Counted from the stretch's first letter, positions 16,014 through 25,049 are shown. The stretch is DNA of 59,931 nt from JAZLIL01 sp045617405 (GCA_045617405.1 JAZLIL010000081.1:1-59931); one strand, 5' to 3'. A program made the numbers and translations. Notes: generated from the sequence alone by a model not told the origin.

Positions 16014-17213
16014 ATGAGTGCAGTTGTGACCATAAAGAGGGGTGAAGGACGTTCACTGAAGGCGGGCGGACCCTGGATTTTTGACAACGAGATTGAATCG
16101 GTCATGGGAAGCTTTGAGAACGGAGACATCGTAATCGTGAAAGATTTTGACGGCTATGGACTCGGCCGCGGCTTCATAAACATGAATTCAAAGATTCGTG
16201 TACGCATGATGACGAGGGATGTCAATCGTGAGATTGATGAGGAATTCCTCCGTATGCGTGTCAGAAATGCGTGGGAGTACAGAAAGCGCACCGTTGACAC
16301 ATCGAGCTGCAGACTGATTTTCGGCGAGGCGGATTTTCTTCCCGGGCTCACCGTCGACAAATTTGCCGATGTCCTTGTTGTCGAGTCGCTGGCACTTGGC
16401 ATCGACCGGATGAAGAATGATATCATTCGTTGCCTTATTGAGGTTCTTTCCGGGGACGGTGTTCATATCCGCGGAGTTTACGAGCGAAGCGACGCAAAGG
16501 AACGCGAAAAGGAAGGTATGCAGCGCGTCAAGGGCTTCATTGGCGAAGAATTTGACACGGACGTCGAGATTGTCGAGAACGGTGTCAGGTACATCGTGGA
16601 TATAAAGGATGGCCAGAAAACAGGCTTTTTCCTTGATCAGAAGTACAACAGGGCAGCAGTCGGACGTTTGTGCAAGGGCGCAAAAGTCCTCGACTGTTTC
16701 ACTCATACAGGGTCGTTTGCGCTGAATGCGGGAATTTGCGGAGCAGCAGAGGTCACAGGCGTTGACATCAGCGAGTCTGGCGTAAAGCAGGCCCGCCTGA
16801 ATGCTGAGTTGAACGGGCTTTCAGACAGAGTGAATTTTCTATGCGCCGATGTCTTTGATGTACTTACACAGAAGTCGGCAGCAGGTGAACTCTACGATGT
16901 TGTAATCCTTGATCCACCTGCTTTTACAAAGTCACGTGAATCTGTCAAAAATGCCACGAAAGGCTACTACGAGATTAACCTGAAGGGTCTCGGACTTGTA
17001 AAGGATGGCGGATATCTTGCTACCTGCTCCTGCTCTCACTTCATGAGCTACGAGCTCTTTACCGGGACTATTGGGCGTGCGGCACGTGCGGCACACAAGC
17101 GTCTGCGTCAGGTGGAATTTCGCACACAGGCTCCGGATCACCCTATTCTCTGGTCTTCGGACGCATCCTACTATCTGAAGTTCTATATCTTCCAGGTGGT
17201 GAATGAGAAGTAG
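16014..17213 (+). CDS. rlmI: Class I SAM-dependent 23S rRNA (cytosine-C5) methyltransferase, RlmI-like
   Basis: 399 residues, the normal size. Residues 1 to about 75 form a PUA RNA-binding domain (KAGGPWIFDNEIE); a linker with RGVYERSDAKERE follows; the methyltransferase core has the SAM motif VLDCFTHTGSFALNAG, VDISESGVKQA, and DPPAFTKS, and the cysteine-bearing TCSCSHFM. RlmI makes m5C1962 in E. coli 23S rRNA; the exact target here is inferred from family. The start follows GAAAGAGGTAGAGG. It is convergent with the cheY-like gene across a tandem repeat and a strong terminator. Confidence 0.9.
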   Translation: MSAVVTIKRGEGRSLKAGGPWIFDNEIESVMGSFENGDIVIVKDFDGYGLGRGFINMNSKIRVRMMTRDVNREIDEEFLRMRVRNAWEYRKRTVDTSSCRLIFGEADFLPGLTVDKFADVLVVESLALGIDRMKNDIIRCLIEVLSGDGVHIRGVYERSDAKEREKEGMQRVKGFIGEEFDTDVEIVENGVRYIVDIKDGQKTGFFLDQKYNRAAVGRLCKGAKVLDCFTHTGSFALNAGICGAAEVTGVDISESGVKQARLNAELNGLSDRVNFLCADVFDVLTQKSAAGELYDVVILDPPAFTKSRESVKNATKGYYEINLKGLGLVKDGGYLATCSCSHFMSYELFTGTIGRAARAAHKRLRQVEFRTQAPDHPILWSSDASYYLKFYIFQVVNEK

Positions 17214-17230
17214 GGAAAATGTAAGTCAAA

Positions 17231-17373
17231 GTTATTTGTAATGCGTATAGCTGCTTGCTCAAGCCAGGGTTATTTGTAATCCGTATAGCTGCTTGCTCAA
17301 GCCAGGTTTTTTGCAATCCGTGTAGCTGCTTGCTCATGCCAGGGTTATTTGTAATGCGTCGCTGCTTGCGCAT
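17231..17373. repeat. Four tandem 37-38 bp repeats
   Basis: Units begin at 17231, 17269, 17306 and 17344 with GTTATTTGTAATxCG (unit three GTTTTTTGCAATCCG), then TAGCTGCTTGCTCAAGCCAG. The copies are contiguous with no unique spacers. They share the GCTGCTTGCTCAT string with the 145-bp repeat family (compare 31878-31891), so they may derive from its tail. They end directly before the terminator at 17374. Confidence 0.88.
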
Positions 17374-17418
17374 ATAACAACAGGCCCTTATGCACCGCGC
17401 ATAAGGGCCTGTTGTTAT
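17374..17418. terminator. Perfect 20-bp-stem bidirectional terminator
   Basis: ATAACAACAGGCCCTTATGC pairs without mismatch with GCATAAGGGCCTGTTGTTAT around a five-base ACCGC loop. It lies between the convergent rlmI-like and cheY-like genes and has A/T-rich flanks that give a short U-tract both ways. Confidence 0.85.
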
Positions 17419-17434
17419 AATCACAGAATCTTTT

Positions 17435-17794
17435 TTATTTCGTGCCAACTTTCCTGATCGAATCGAGAAGCCGCTCTGCGTTGTAGGGTTTAACGATGAA
17501 ATCACGGGCACCGCTCTGAACGGCATCGACGATGTAATCCTGCTGCCCCATACTGGAGCACACGATGGCCTTCATCTGAGGGTCATAGGCTTTAATCATT
17601 TTCAGAGAATCAATTCCGTTGCAATCGGGCATTGTGATGTCCATGAGAACGAGGTCGGGTTTGTAGAGCTTGTACTCTTCAAGTGCTTTGAAGCCGTTGG
17701 ACGCTTCTGCAACAACCGTGTGACCGCCTTCCTCGACAATCTTGCGAAGAGCCAGTCTTGCGAATGCAGCATCATCTACAATGAGAATATTCAT
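17435..17794 (-). CDS. CheY-like single-domain response regulator
   Basis: 119 residues: a receiver domain and nothing else. The acidic pair D7-D8, phosphoacceptor D52 (LVLMDITMP) and K102 (FIVKPYN) are all present, as is the SSMGQ switch Ser/Thr region. The start ATG at 17794 has GGAGGT four bases before it, better than the ATG four codons upstream. It would relay a phosphoryl signal to a partner, as in chemotaxis, but no histidine kinase or flagellar gene is near. It is 27 bases downstream of surE on the same strand, so probably co-transcribed. Confidence 0.92.
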   Translation of the reverse strand: MNILIVDDAAFARLALRKIVEEGGHTVVAEASNGFKALEEYKLYKPDLVLMDITMPDCNGIDSLKMIKAYDPQMKAIVCSSMGQQDYIVDAVQSGARDFIVKPYNAERLLDSIRKVGTK

Positions 17795-17821
17795 GGGCAC
17801 CTCCATATCAAAAACGATTAT

Positions 17822-18541
17822 TTAAAGCAGATTTGTTACGGTCCCTACCGATACGTAATTGTTGCAAATTGCATGGAGATCGGTTCCTTCGGGAGCCTCA
17901 AAGCTTCGCCTTGTCCGAATGGTAAAGATCCGGTGACCGTCATTTTCGGGCGTGAGCTCGAATTTGTCTTGATAGAAGTTCACGGCAGCGAGGGTACGGT
18001 CATACAGAATGCCTTTACATTCGGAAATGTGGCAGTCAGGGAAGTTAATGTTCCAGATTTTTCCGGGAGGGAGAGGCTTATCCATGTGCTCGACAAGCAT
18101 CTCTTCGAGGTAGCGGTCTGTGGTTTCGCGAAGTCCGTTGAAGGGCTGCGAAAACGCGATGGCGGGAATTCCTCTGAAGGCTGCCTCAAAAGCGGCACCG
18201 ACTGTACCGGAGTACTGGATGTCGGCTGCAATATTGAAACCGTTGTTGATGCCGGAAAGGCACAAATCGGGCTTGTGACCGATCAGCTCAATCCCGACGC
18301 GGACGCAGTCAGCAGGGAAACTGTTGATGTAGTAGGCATGAGCACCTTCGATGTAGTTGGGAACCTCGTAAACATCAATCGGAATACCGAGTGAAATGCA
18401 GTGGGATTTGGCACTCTGCTGTTTCTCGGGGGCAACGATGTAGAGATCACCATACTTATTTGCGACCTCTGCAAGTGTCCGCAGCCCCTCGGATTTGATG
18501 CCGTCATCGTTAACAAGTAAGATTGTTTTCCTGTTTTTCAT
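17822..18541 (-). CDS. surE: 5'/3'-nucleotidase SurE
   Basis: 239 residues. The N-terminal LLVNDDGIKSEGL carries the metal-binding DD pair; VAPEKQQSAKSH, the later LSGINNGFN and YSGTVGAAFEA are standard SurE motifs. SurE removes phosphate from nucleoside 5'- and 3'-monophosphates (and short polyphosphate) and is tied to stationary-phase survival in other bacteria. The start follows GGAGGTAGCTA. It is the first gene of a two-gene unit with the receiver protein, divergent from the Cof phosphatase. Confidence 0.94.
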   Translation of the reverse strand: MKNRKTILLVNDDGIKSEGLRTLAEVANKYGDLYIVAPEKQQSAKSHCISLGIPIDVYEVPNYIEGAHAYYINSFPADCVRVGIELIGHKPDLCLSGINNGFNIAADIQYSGTVGAAFEAAFRGIPAIAFSQPFNGLRETTDRYLEEMLVEHMDKPLPPGKIWNINFPDCHISECKGILYDRTLAAVNFYQDKFELTPENDGHRIFTIRTRRSFEAPEGTDLHAICNNYVSVGTVTNLL

Positions 18542-18657
18542 TAGCTACCTCCACACATACACACACAATAATAATAACTCATGGATTCTTGAATTTCAAG
18601 GTTTCATTGGCAGAATGAATGTGCTAAAATTGCAGTAGTTTAAACGGAAAGTACAGG

Positions 18658-19479
18658 ATGAAAATGATGAGTTTCAGGTTAATAGCTTTTGATATGGATG
18701 GAACACTTCTTGATTCAAAGAAGTGCATTTCCGGGAAGGTACTTGAGGCAATGGATCGTGCCGCAGGCGAGGGCAGATTGATAGCGCTTTCAACGGGACG
18801 CAGCCTTGCAGAGCTTGTGGACTATCTGCCGGTTTTGAAACAGGTCCGCTATCTCAGCTGTGTTTCGGGCGGGTATGTGTATGACTGCTTTGAGAAGCGC
18901 TTTATTTGCAAGAGTGTAATGAGCGACGATATTATCCATCGGCTTTTTGAGGTATCAAAGCTTGAAGACACTATGATTCAGATGCAGACCGAGGGTACAA
19001 TCCTGAATCGGCACAAGGTCGAAATCATGGAGCATTTTCAGATTGCTGTATATAAAGAGATGTTTAAGAAGGTCGGGACTCTCGTTGATGATGAGTTCGA
19101 CTATTATGACAGGGAGCATCCCGGAGTGGTGAAGCTGAATATCTACCACACCGATTCTGAGGCAAGGGAGCGCACCAAGGCACGGCTTTCCGACCTTGAC
19201 ACGGAACAGGTCTACTCCGAGGTCACTTCGCTTGAGTTTACGAATCGCGGTGTCTCGAAGGGCTCAGGCCTTGTGAATCTTTGCAGGAACATCGGCCTCG
19301 ACCCCGCGCAGGCAATCTGTGTCGGTGATGGGGAAAATGATATTCCGGCATTAAAGGCAGCCGGCCTCGGGATAGCAATGGGAAATGCCTCCGAGAAGGT
19401 AAAATCAAGTGCCGGAGCGGTGGTTTCCGACAATGATCATGACGGCTGTGCCGAGGCAATCCTGAAGTATCTTCTTTGA
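18658..19479 (+). CDS. HAD-superfamily hydrolase, Cof type
   Basis: 273 residues. Motif I FDMDGTLLDS near residue 9, motif II ALSTGRS, then a type IIB cap, a lysine-bearing GVSKGSGL and motif IV GDGENDIPAL with MGNASEKVKSSA. Cof enzymes dephosphorylate sugar phosphates, pyridoxal phosphate or similar small molecules; the substrate is not predictable. Three near ATGs (18658, 18664, 18667) share one weak site, GGAAAG. Only 11 bases separate it from the next gene, which ends in a second Cof domain. Confidence 0.92.
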   Translation: MKMMSFRLIAFDMDGTLLDSKKCISGKVLEAMDRAAGEGRLIALSTGRSLAELVDYLPVLKQVRYLSCVSGGYVYDCFEKRFICKSVMSDDIIHRLFEVSKLEDTMIQMQTEGTILNRHKVEIMEHFQIAVYKEMFKKVGTLVDDEFDYYDREHPGVVKLNIYHTDSEARERTKARLSDLDTEQVYSEVTSLEFTNRGVSKGSGLVNLCRNIGLDPAQAICVGDGENDIPALKAAGLGIAMGNASEKVKSSAGAVVSDNDHDGCAEAILKYLL

Positions 19480-19490
19480 TTGGAAGCTGA

Positions 19491-21236
19491 GTGATGATTA
19501 GAAAGAATCTTGAAATCTATTTTAAGACTCTCGGTTTTACTCTTCCGAGGATTATCAAGCTTTACATCAGTGTACTGGTGGTAACGCTGCTCTCTGCCTT
19601 TGTCTATTTTCTGACCTGTTCGAACACCACGCTGTGTGCGGCCGCAACGTTTCTGACGGCGGCAGTAACAGTTTTTCTTGCGAGAAAGATTGTCAACTGG
19701 AAAAAGCACCGGATTAATTTCGCGCGAATAGGCATCTACGTTAAGTCAATCAGGGACGGAAAAGTTCCCAAAAGGGCAAAAAGGACGGGAAATGAGATTA
19801 TGTGGGAAGTCTACGACAAGAGGCTTTCGATTCTCTATCTTGTCAGGCAGACAATGAAGCTTGCTGTGCGGTTCATCGGAAGAAAGCGAAAGCCCGGCTT
19901 TGAGGAATTTTTCAGGGAATACGTTACCGATTGCAAGTCACTTCTTTCGTTTTATCTTGGAAATCTGATTCCTTTTGCGGGCACAATCTGCACCGCGTAC
20001 TACTTTGTCGGCAAAGAATCAACGCTGTTTGAAAAGCTTAAGCGCGGTATCAGACTGTTCTATGAGTATTTCCGGAAACTGTTCGGAAAGTGGATCGGAT
20101 GGATTCTGTTCTATACGGTAATTATTGCTGTTTTTGTCGTGCTTCGATACGGAAGTAATTATGAGGCGATAAATGCGTTTGGAGACAAATACAGCGACTA
20201 TTTCGGCTATATCATTACCGCCGTCGACAAGAGTGCAAAATCGACCGATAACGCCGAGGCGGCACTGGTCGTTTTCCTCACGGCGCTTGACACGGCATGT
20301 ATCTTCTTCCCGCTTATTAAGCCCTTCGGAGACATATCGATTATCCGCAGGTTTTTGAAATGTCTAAATGAAGACAATATAATTGAAAGCGTGGAAAAAG
20401 CTTCGAAGATAGTATTTTTTGATATCGACGGAACAATCTGGGACTGGGACGGCGTGATTCCCGACAGTACAAAGCAGGCAATCAGGCGGCTTAAGGCAAA
20501 CGGGCACATTCCGGTTATCTGCTCCGGTCGAAGCCGAAGTCACATCTGTTCAAAGGAGCTTCTCGACCTGCCGTTTGACGGCATAATCGGTGCCTGCGGC
20601 TGTCATGTCGAAGTCGGCGGAAAGATTATCAGAGAGCGCTACATCAAAAAAGAGTACCTGCCTGAAATTATCACTCTTTCCGAAAGGTGCGGTGTTCCGA
20701 TTGTTCTTGAAGGACCGTACAGGCATTGGGTTTCGGAAAAAGGCTTTGAAGGAGACAGCTTTGTAGACAATATGCGTAAGAGCATGGGGGAAAACTTTAT
20801 CCCGCTTCGCGGCTATTCAACTGACATGGTCGTAAACAAGTTCGCCGGTGATGTGATAGGAACATCCGATTTTGATACTTTCAGAAACGGACTTGCAGAT
20901 CATTTTGACTTTATTATACATGAGATTGCATCCGGGGATGATGTAAAATCTCCGGGTGACGATTCCGCAAAAGTCCTGACAGTCTTCGAGTGCGTCATCC
21001 CTGGGACCAGCAAGGCGGACGGCATCAGATGCATCTGCGACTGCTTCGGGCAGCAGCCGGAAGCCGCTTTCGCAATCGGTGACAGCAACAACGACATAGC
21101 GATGTTAAAATGCGTCGGCACCGGAATTGCAATGGGCAATGCCACTGATACTCTGAAGTCTGTCGCAGACTACGTCACTACAGATATTCACGATGACGGA
21201 ATACAAAACGCGCTTTTGCATTTCGGACTGATTTAA
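19491..21236 (+). CDS. Membrane protein fused to a C-terminal Cof-type HAD phosphatase
   Basis: 581 residues. The first ~300 residues hold hydrophobic segments at about 22-62 (two helices), 150-170, 200-225 and 245-285, with basic loops such as KPGFEEFFREYVTDCK. From about 305 a full Cof HAD domain follows: FFDIDGTIWDWD, ICSGRSR, GTSKADGIRCI and GDSNNDIAMLKCVGTGIAMGNA. A membrane-anchored Cof phosphatase is unusual; the preceding gene is a soluble relative. The start is GTG 19491 or ATG 19494. A hairpin follows the stop. Confidence 0.88.
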   Translation: MMIRKNLEIYFKTLGFTLPRIIKLYISVLVVTLLSAFVYFLTCSNTTLCAAATFLTAAVTVFLARKIVNWKKHRINFARIGIYVKSIRDGKVPKRAKRTGNEIMWEVYDKRLSILYLVRQTMKLAVRFIGRKRKPGFEEFFREYVTDCKSLLSFYLGNLIPFAGTICTAYYFVGKESTLFEKLKRGIRLFYEYFRKLFGKWIGWILFYTVIIAVFVVLRYGSNYEAINAFGDKYSDYFGYIITAVDKSAKSTDNAEAALVVFLTALDTACIFFPLIKPFGDISIIRRFLKCLNEDNIIESVEKASKIVFFDIDGTIWDWDGVIPDSTKQAIRRLKANGHIPVICSGRSRSHICSKELLDLPFDGIIGACGCHVEVGGKIIRERYIKKEYLPEIITLSERCGVPIVLEGPYRHWVSEKGFEGDSFVDNMRKSMGENFIPLRGYSTDMVVNKFAGDVIGTSDFDTFRNGLADHFDFIIHEIASGDDVKSPGDDSAKVLTVFECVIPGTSKADGIRCICDCFGQQPEAAFAIGDSNNDIAMLKCVGTGIAMGNATDTLKSVADYVTTDIHDDGIQNALLHFGLI

Positions 21237-21299
21237 TCCTGTCGGCAGAGGAAAGAGAACGGTACATATATTCCTGTTCTTTTCTGCAAGCCGGCAGGA
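21237..21299 (+). terminator. Hairpin after the membrane-HAD gene
   Basis: TCCTGTCGGC pairs with GCCGGCAGGA (one G-T pair), and inner GAACGG/CTGTTC-type pairs extend the stem. It begins at the stop codon region and is followed by AAGAAGC rather than a U-tract, so termination strength is uncertain. Confidence 0.5.
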
Positions 21300-21459
21300 A
21301 AGAAGCAAGGTATTATCATGGCCATATTCGTCTTGAAATGGATGATGTTTTTGATATAATCAGTGTAGTATGTGGGGTTGATAAACTTTTACTTACGGCA
21401 GAAGAATTGCTGCTTTTGCTTGAGGCAGAAGGCTTGCGGTACGGGAGGAAAGAAGAGTT

Positions 21460-22440
21460 ATGTTTATTCGCTGCATGAAAAATTATTTTCACAGTCTGAG
21501 ATATGTGTTTTCGGCACTGGGGGTGATGTTTCTTGCACTGATGATCGGTATTTCGGTTTTCATATCAGGTTACAGGAATACGATAACGACCATGGTTACC
21601 GATGTTAAGGAACTGACCGACAGTACCGATTTGAGTTTAACAAGAGTTACTCAGAGTATCGCAAATGCGTTCAGAAGTCAGGATTCCGGTGAAAGACGTG
21701 AGCTTGCAAGCGTTGATGGCGCCGAGGAGTTTGTAACAGAGAGCATAGGCGACGCTATTTCGGGGACAGTTGACAATTATGCCAATTACGCATCGGGAAT
21801 AGCGGACATTATCGGTGTGACGGTTGCAAATTTGTTGCTGTTCATCGGGTTGTTTGTTCTGTTGCAGGTTTTGGGCGTTATCTTTGCCGGAACTCTTACT
21901 CAGTATTTCATCAGAACGGACATAGAGAAGCGAAACATCTTTAAGGCATTTGCGGCAAGACTGATTCACTGTTTTTTCGTGATTCTTACAATAGCAATAG
22001 TAGTGGTAATCGGATATTACCGGAATTACGTCGGACTTGTTCTTCTGGCACTCTATCCCTTCTTCTACTGTTTCATTACGCTTTTCAGTGCCTATCTGAC
22101 AAGCGGAAAGGGAAGACCGGGATTCAAATCGGTTGTCAGGCCGCGTGCGATATTTGCACTGTTTGCGGCAAACCTTGTGAGCATTGCATTCAGTATTTTG
22201 GTCGGTGCGGGAATTTTCGCTATCGGAAGCGGCATTATCGCAGTTTATATTGCAATTGCTTTGTTTATCGTAAGCGCAGCAGTAACATCGCTTAATGCCT
22301 CTGTTATTGTGCAGTTTAACAGGGAGAAGGCATGCGAAGCATCCTGTGTGATTTCGCAGGAGCCGGAGCCTTCTGATGTCAAAGAAGATTCGGAAGAAGC
22401 CGAAACAGAAACACCATCAGAGGACGGAGAAAATAAATAG
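21460..22440 (+). CDS. Integral membrane protein of unknown function
   Basis: 326 residues. One helix at about 15-38, then a ~75-residue polar stretch (external or internal loop), then five hydrophobic segments: about 120-145, 165-190, 190-212, 230-255 and 260-285. The C-terminal 40 residues are acidic and low in complexity (SEEAETETPSEDGENK). No family motif is recognised. The start ATG has GGGAGG upstream. It is 17 bases from the MaoC-like gene. Confidence 0.75.
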   Translation: MFIRCMKNYFHSLRYVFSALGVMFLALMIGISVFISGYRNTITTMVTDVKELTDSTDLSLTRVTQSIANAFRSQDSGERRELASVDGAEEFVTESIGDAISGTVDNYANYASGIADIIGVTVANLLLFIGLFVLLQVLGVIFAGTLTQYFIRTDIEKRNIFKAFAARLIHCFFVILTIAIVVVIGYYRNYVGLVLLALYPFFYCFITLFSAYLTSGKGRPGFKSVVRPRAIFALFAANLVSIAFSILVGAGIFAIGSGIIAVYIAIALFIVSAAVTSLNASVIVQFNREKACEASCVISQEPEPSDVKEDSEEAETETPSEDGENK

Positions 22441-22457
22441 CTTGAAGGAGGAATGTT

Positions 22458-22919
22458 ATGTACGCAAAGCACGAGCCCCAGGGGCTGTATCTTGAGGATT
22501 ATGTTATCGGAAAGGAGTACGTCAGCCAAAGCCGTACCATTACGGAGGCCGATGTAACGAATTTCGCAGGTCTTTCGGGTGACTTTAATCCGCTTCACAC
22601 AGATGAGGAGTTTGGAAAGACAACAATGTTCGGGACAAGGATTGCGCATGGTGCGCTTGGATTTATTGTTTCGACAGGTCTCACAAACATGATGGGAATT
22701 GCTGAGGGAACTACAATCGCATTTCTTGAGTGTACAGTAAAGTACCCTGCACCGCTTAAGATTGGTGACACTGTCCGCGTTGTACTCACTCCTACGGAGA
22801 CGAAGCACAGCTCAAAGCCCGGCAAAGGAATCCTTAAGCAGAACATCAAGCTTGTCAACCAGGATGATGTTTGCGTGATGGAATCAGATCAGGTGCTCAT
22901 GGTCAAGGCCAGGGAGTAA
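22458..22919 (+). CDS. MaoC-family (R)-specific enoyl-CoA hydratase-like protein
   Basis: 153 residues in a hot-dog fold. The catalytic pair lies in the motif FAGLSGDFNPLHTDEEFG (Asp and His), followed by RIAHGALGF. Family enzymes hydrate trans-2-enoyl-CoA or related acyl thioesters. The start follows AAGGAGGAATGTT. The stop at 22919 lies five bases before the convergent riboflavin transporter. No polyhydroxyalkanoate or beta-oxidation gene is adjacent, so the substrate is open. Confidence 0.9.
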   Translation: MYAKHEPQGLYLEDYVIGKEYVSQSRTITEADVTNFAGLSGDFNPLHTDEEFGKTTMFGTRIAHGALGFIVSTGLTNMMGIAEGTTIAFLECTVKYPAPLKIGDTVRVVLTPTETKHSSKPGKGILKQNIKLVNQDDVCVMESDQVLMVKARE

Positions 22920-22924
22920 ATGAC

Positions 22925-23602
22925 TCAGTGTTTTCCCTTTAATATCGGTGAAATCGATTTATAGATGAGCATCGTGATAACTACGCAGAGCAGACCCTTT
23001 ACGGTTGTGAAAGGCAGGTTGAAAACGAAGAGACTCTGAAGAACCGACTTCATTCCGGGAAGAATTGCCTGATAGGCTGAAAGAACGACCTCTTCAGGCA
23101 TAAATGCCTTATAGTAGAAGGGGTAAACAACAAAATAGTTCGAAGGGATGCAGATGATACCCATTGCGAAGGCACCGAGGATACCGCCGATAAGGGCATT
23201 CCTTTTTGTCTTTTTGTGTTTGTAGACAGCCCCGGCCGTGAAGCAGAATACCGCTCCGAGGATGAAGTTTGAAAGCTCGCCGACAGTGGCACTTTGAGAG
23301 ACGAGGCAATGCAGCAGGTTCTTTACAAACTCAATTAGTACACCTGCGACAGGTCCGTAGGCAAATGCGCCGATAAGTGCGGGAAGATCCGAAAGATCGA
23401 ACGTGATGAAAAACGGCATGACGGGCAATGAAATTTCAATGTACTGGAGTACAAATGCAAGTGCCGCAAGCATTGAAATTCCCGCGATTTCTCTTGTGGA
23501 GAGCTTTTTGTCCAATGTCGCGGTTTCAGTGCTGCCCTTTGAAGATTTGGTGCGATGCTTTTTAAGAATGTTCTTTTCAGATAAATCGGTAGTATTGTTC
23601 AT
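22925..23602 (-). CDS. ribU: Riboflavin ECF transporter, substrate-binding S component
   Basis: 225 residues from the ATG at 23602; the longer frame to 23782 runs through the FMN riboswitch and is not real. After a basic N-terminus come about six hydrophobic segments, starting with AGISMLAALAFVLQYIEI and the typical FFITFDLSDLPALIGAFAYGPVAG region of RibU proteins. It binds riboflavin in the membrane and works with a shared EcfAA'T energising module not present in this window. An FMN riboswitch directly upstream supports the substrate. Confidence 0.93.
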   Translation of the reverse strand: MNNTTDLSEKNILKKHRTKSSKGSTETATLDKKLSTREIAGISMLAALAFVLQYIEISLPVMPFFITFDLSDLPALIGAFAYGPVAGVLIEFVKNLLHCLVSQSATVGELSNFILGAVFCFTAGAVYKHKKTKRNALIGGILGAFAMGIICIPSNYFVVYPFYYKAFMPEEVVLSAYQAILPGMKSVLQSLFVFNLPFTTVKGLLCVVITMLIYKSISPILKGKH

Positions 23603-23607
23603 TTTTT

Positions 23608-23735
23608 CTCCTTTCATCCAGACTATACTGTCGGTTCCGGAATCGCACCGGATCAGCCTTAACGGCTTGCGGACTACCAAAGGATTACCGCCGATCGGGA
23701 ATTCTCTAAAAGAGTCACCCTGCCCCGAAGAATCT
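23608..23735 (-). promoter_or_regulatory. FMN riboswitch (RFN element)
   Basis: On the minus strand the leader reads CTTCGGGGCAGGGTGA, then AATTCCCGATCGGCGGTA, TAGTCCGC, GGTGCGATTCCGGAACCGAC and AGTATAGTCTGGATGAAAGG, which are the conserved blocks of the FMN aptamer in order. The 3' strand of stem P1 includes the GAAAGGAG ribosome site of ribU, so ligand binding most likely blocks translation. I see no terminator hairpin between aptamer and start. Confidence 0.96.
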
Positions 23736-23890
23736 ATTTTCATTGACAGATGAATTCTAGCTCTACGTTTTCGTAATGTCAAGCAAATTGTGATGCAAAC
23801 TAAAATCCGGATGCTCTATGCCGGTACCGGCGGGATTTGATGCCGGATACGGAGACCGTTTTGCATCAGGTAAATAAGGAGGGAGAAGAA

Positions 23891-24472
23891 ATGAAGGTTT
23901 TGATGATTAACGGCAGTCGCCGTGCAAACGGATGTACATTTACAGCACTTAATGTTATTGCTGATTCTCTCAAAAAGCAGGGAGTTGATTCCGAAATATT
24001 ACACATCGGCGACAAAGTGCTTAACGGCGAAATCAATGAGACGGTTGCAAATGCAAAGGAGCTTATGAAAGACTGTGACGCGCTTATTGTCGGTTCGCCG
24101 GTATACTATGCTTCACCGAGCGGCGAGGTAGAGGTTTTCCTTGACAGATTTTTCGCAGCTGCGGGCGATTTTCTTGAGTATAAGCCTGCTGCAGCAATCT
24201 GCTCGGCACGGCGTGGCGGCACAACGGCATCAATCGATGCCCTCAACAAGTACTTTATGATTCTTCAGATGCCGATTGTATCTTCAACTTACTGGAACAT
24301 GGTACATGGCAACAGTCCCGAGGACGTTTTGCAGGATGAGGAAGGTCTTCAGATTATGCGCTGTCTGGGAACGAACATGGCCTGGATTCTTAAAAGTATC
24401 GAAGCCGGTAAGGCTTCCGGTGTTACTCAGCCTGAAAAGGAGAAAAAGATCAAGACTAATTTCGTAAGATGA
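23891..24472 (+). CDS. Flavodoxin-fold NAD(P)H:FMN reductase family protein
   Basis: 193 residues from ATG 23891, preceded by GGAGGGAGAAGAA; the upstream extension to 23837 is unlikely. The N-terminal MINGSRRANGCTF is the FMN-phosphate loop, and IVGSPVYYASPSGEVEVFLDRFF the flavin-edge loop of the NADPH-dependent FMN reductase / iron-sulfur flavoprotein group. The cluster of cysteines of the iron-sulfur branch is absent. It probably reduces quinones or flavins. It lies beside the riboflavin transporter but is divergent from it. Confidence 0.88.
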   Translation: MKVLMINGSRRANGCTFTALNVIADSLKKQGVDSEILHIGDKVLNGEINETVANAKELMKDCDALIVGSPVYYASPSGEVEVFLDRFFAAAGDFLEYKPAAAICSARRGGTTASIDALNKYFMILQMPIVSSTYWNMVHGNSPEDVLQDEEGLQIMRCLGTNMAWILKSIEAGKASGVTQPEKEKKIKTNFVR

Positions 24473-24603
24473 TTATTTTGCACTTTTAGCGGAAATAGGG
24501 TATTATATTGCGTCGACTAAGACATTTATTTCATGTATTATCAGCATTACACTGATACCATCAAGGTTATGAATTGTTCGTAAAAACATTGGAGGGACAG
24601 TAT

Positions 24604-25020
24604 ATGTGTTACAATTATGAAAAAGAAAGAATCGAAGCAATTGATGCCGGAAGGTATGCCCTTGGAAATCTGAATGCAGCAAAGAACGAGCTTGACACCG
24701 CAAGGGGTTGGGGAATCATCGACATCCTCGGGGGCGGCTTCATTTCGACGGCGATAAAGCAGAGCAAGATGAATTCTGCCCGCCGATGCATTGAACGCGC
24801 AAAACAGGATCTTGCGAGATTCAGCAGGGAGCTTAACGACCTCGCGGGTCACATTACAATCAATATTGATCTTGATTCGTTTGCATCGTTCGCAGATTAT
24901 TTCTTTGACGGAATGATTGCGGATTTCTACGTGCAGTCGAAGATAAACCAGGCACGGGAACAGGTGGAAGAGGCGATTTCGATGGTGTCATCAATCCTTA
25001 ACAGGCTTGAGTTTCGGTAA
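24604..25020 (+). CDS. Conserved helical protein of unknown function
   Basis: 138 residues from ATG 24604 after TTGGAGGGACAG; the frame upstream to 24574 lacks a ribosome site. Two predicted helical arms flank a glycine-rich turn, WGIIDILGGGFISTAIKQSKM, and the C-terminal half has heptad-like runs (KINQAREQVEEAISMVSSILNRL). No signal peptide. The pattern (amphipathic helices around a small apolar segment) suggests a membrane-associated or oligomeric coiled protein, but no function can be given. It is convergent with the chemotaxis receptor. Confidence 0.75.
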   Translation: MCYNYEKERIEAIDAGRYALGNLNAAKNELDTARGWGIIDILGGGFISTAIKQSKMNSARRCIERAKQDLARFSRELNDLAGHITINIDLDSFASFADYFFDGMIADFYVQSKINQAREQVEEAISMVSSILNRLEFR

Positions 25021-25049
25021 AATTGGCCTCTGACAAGCTCGGGCAGGGT

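Noticed and set aside
17231..17373. Four evenly spaced repeats as a possible CRISPR array
   Set aside because: Units are contiguous with no unique spacers and no cas genes are nearby; simple tandem repeat.
23403..23753. Plus-strand frame over the riboflavin transporter start
   Set aside because: It runs antisense through the FMN riboswitch and ribU; no ribosome site or recognisable domain.
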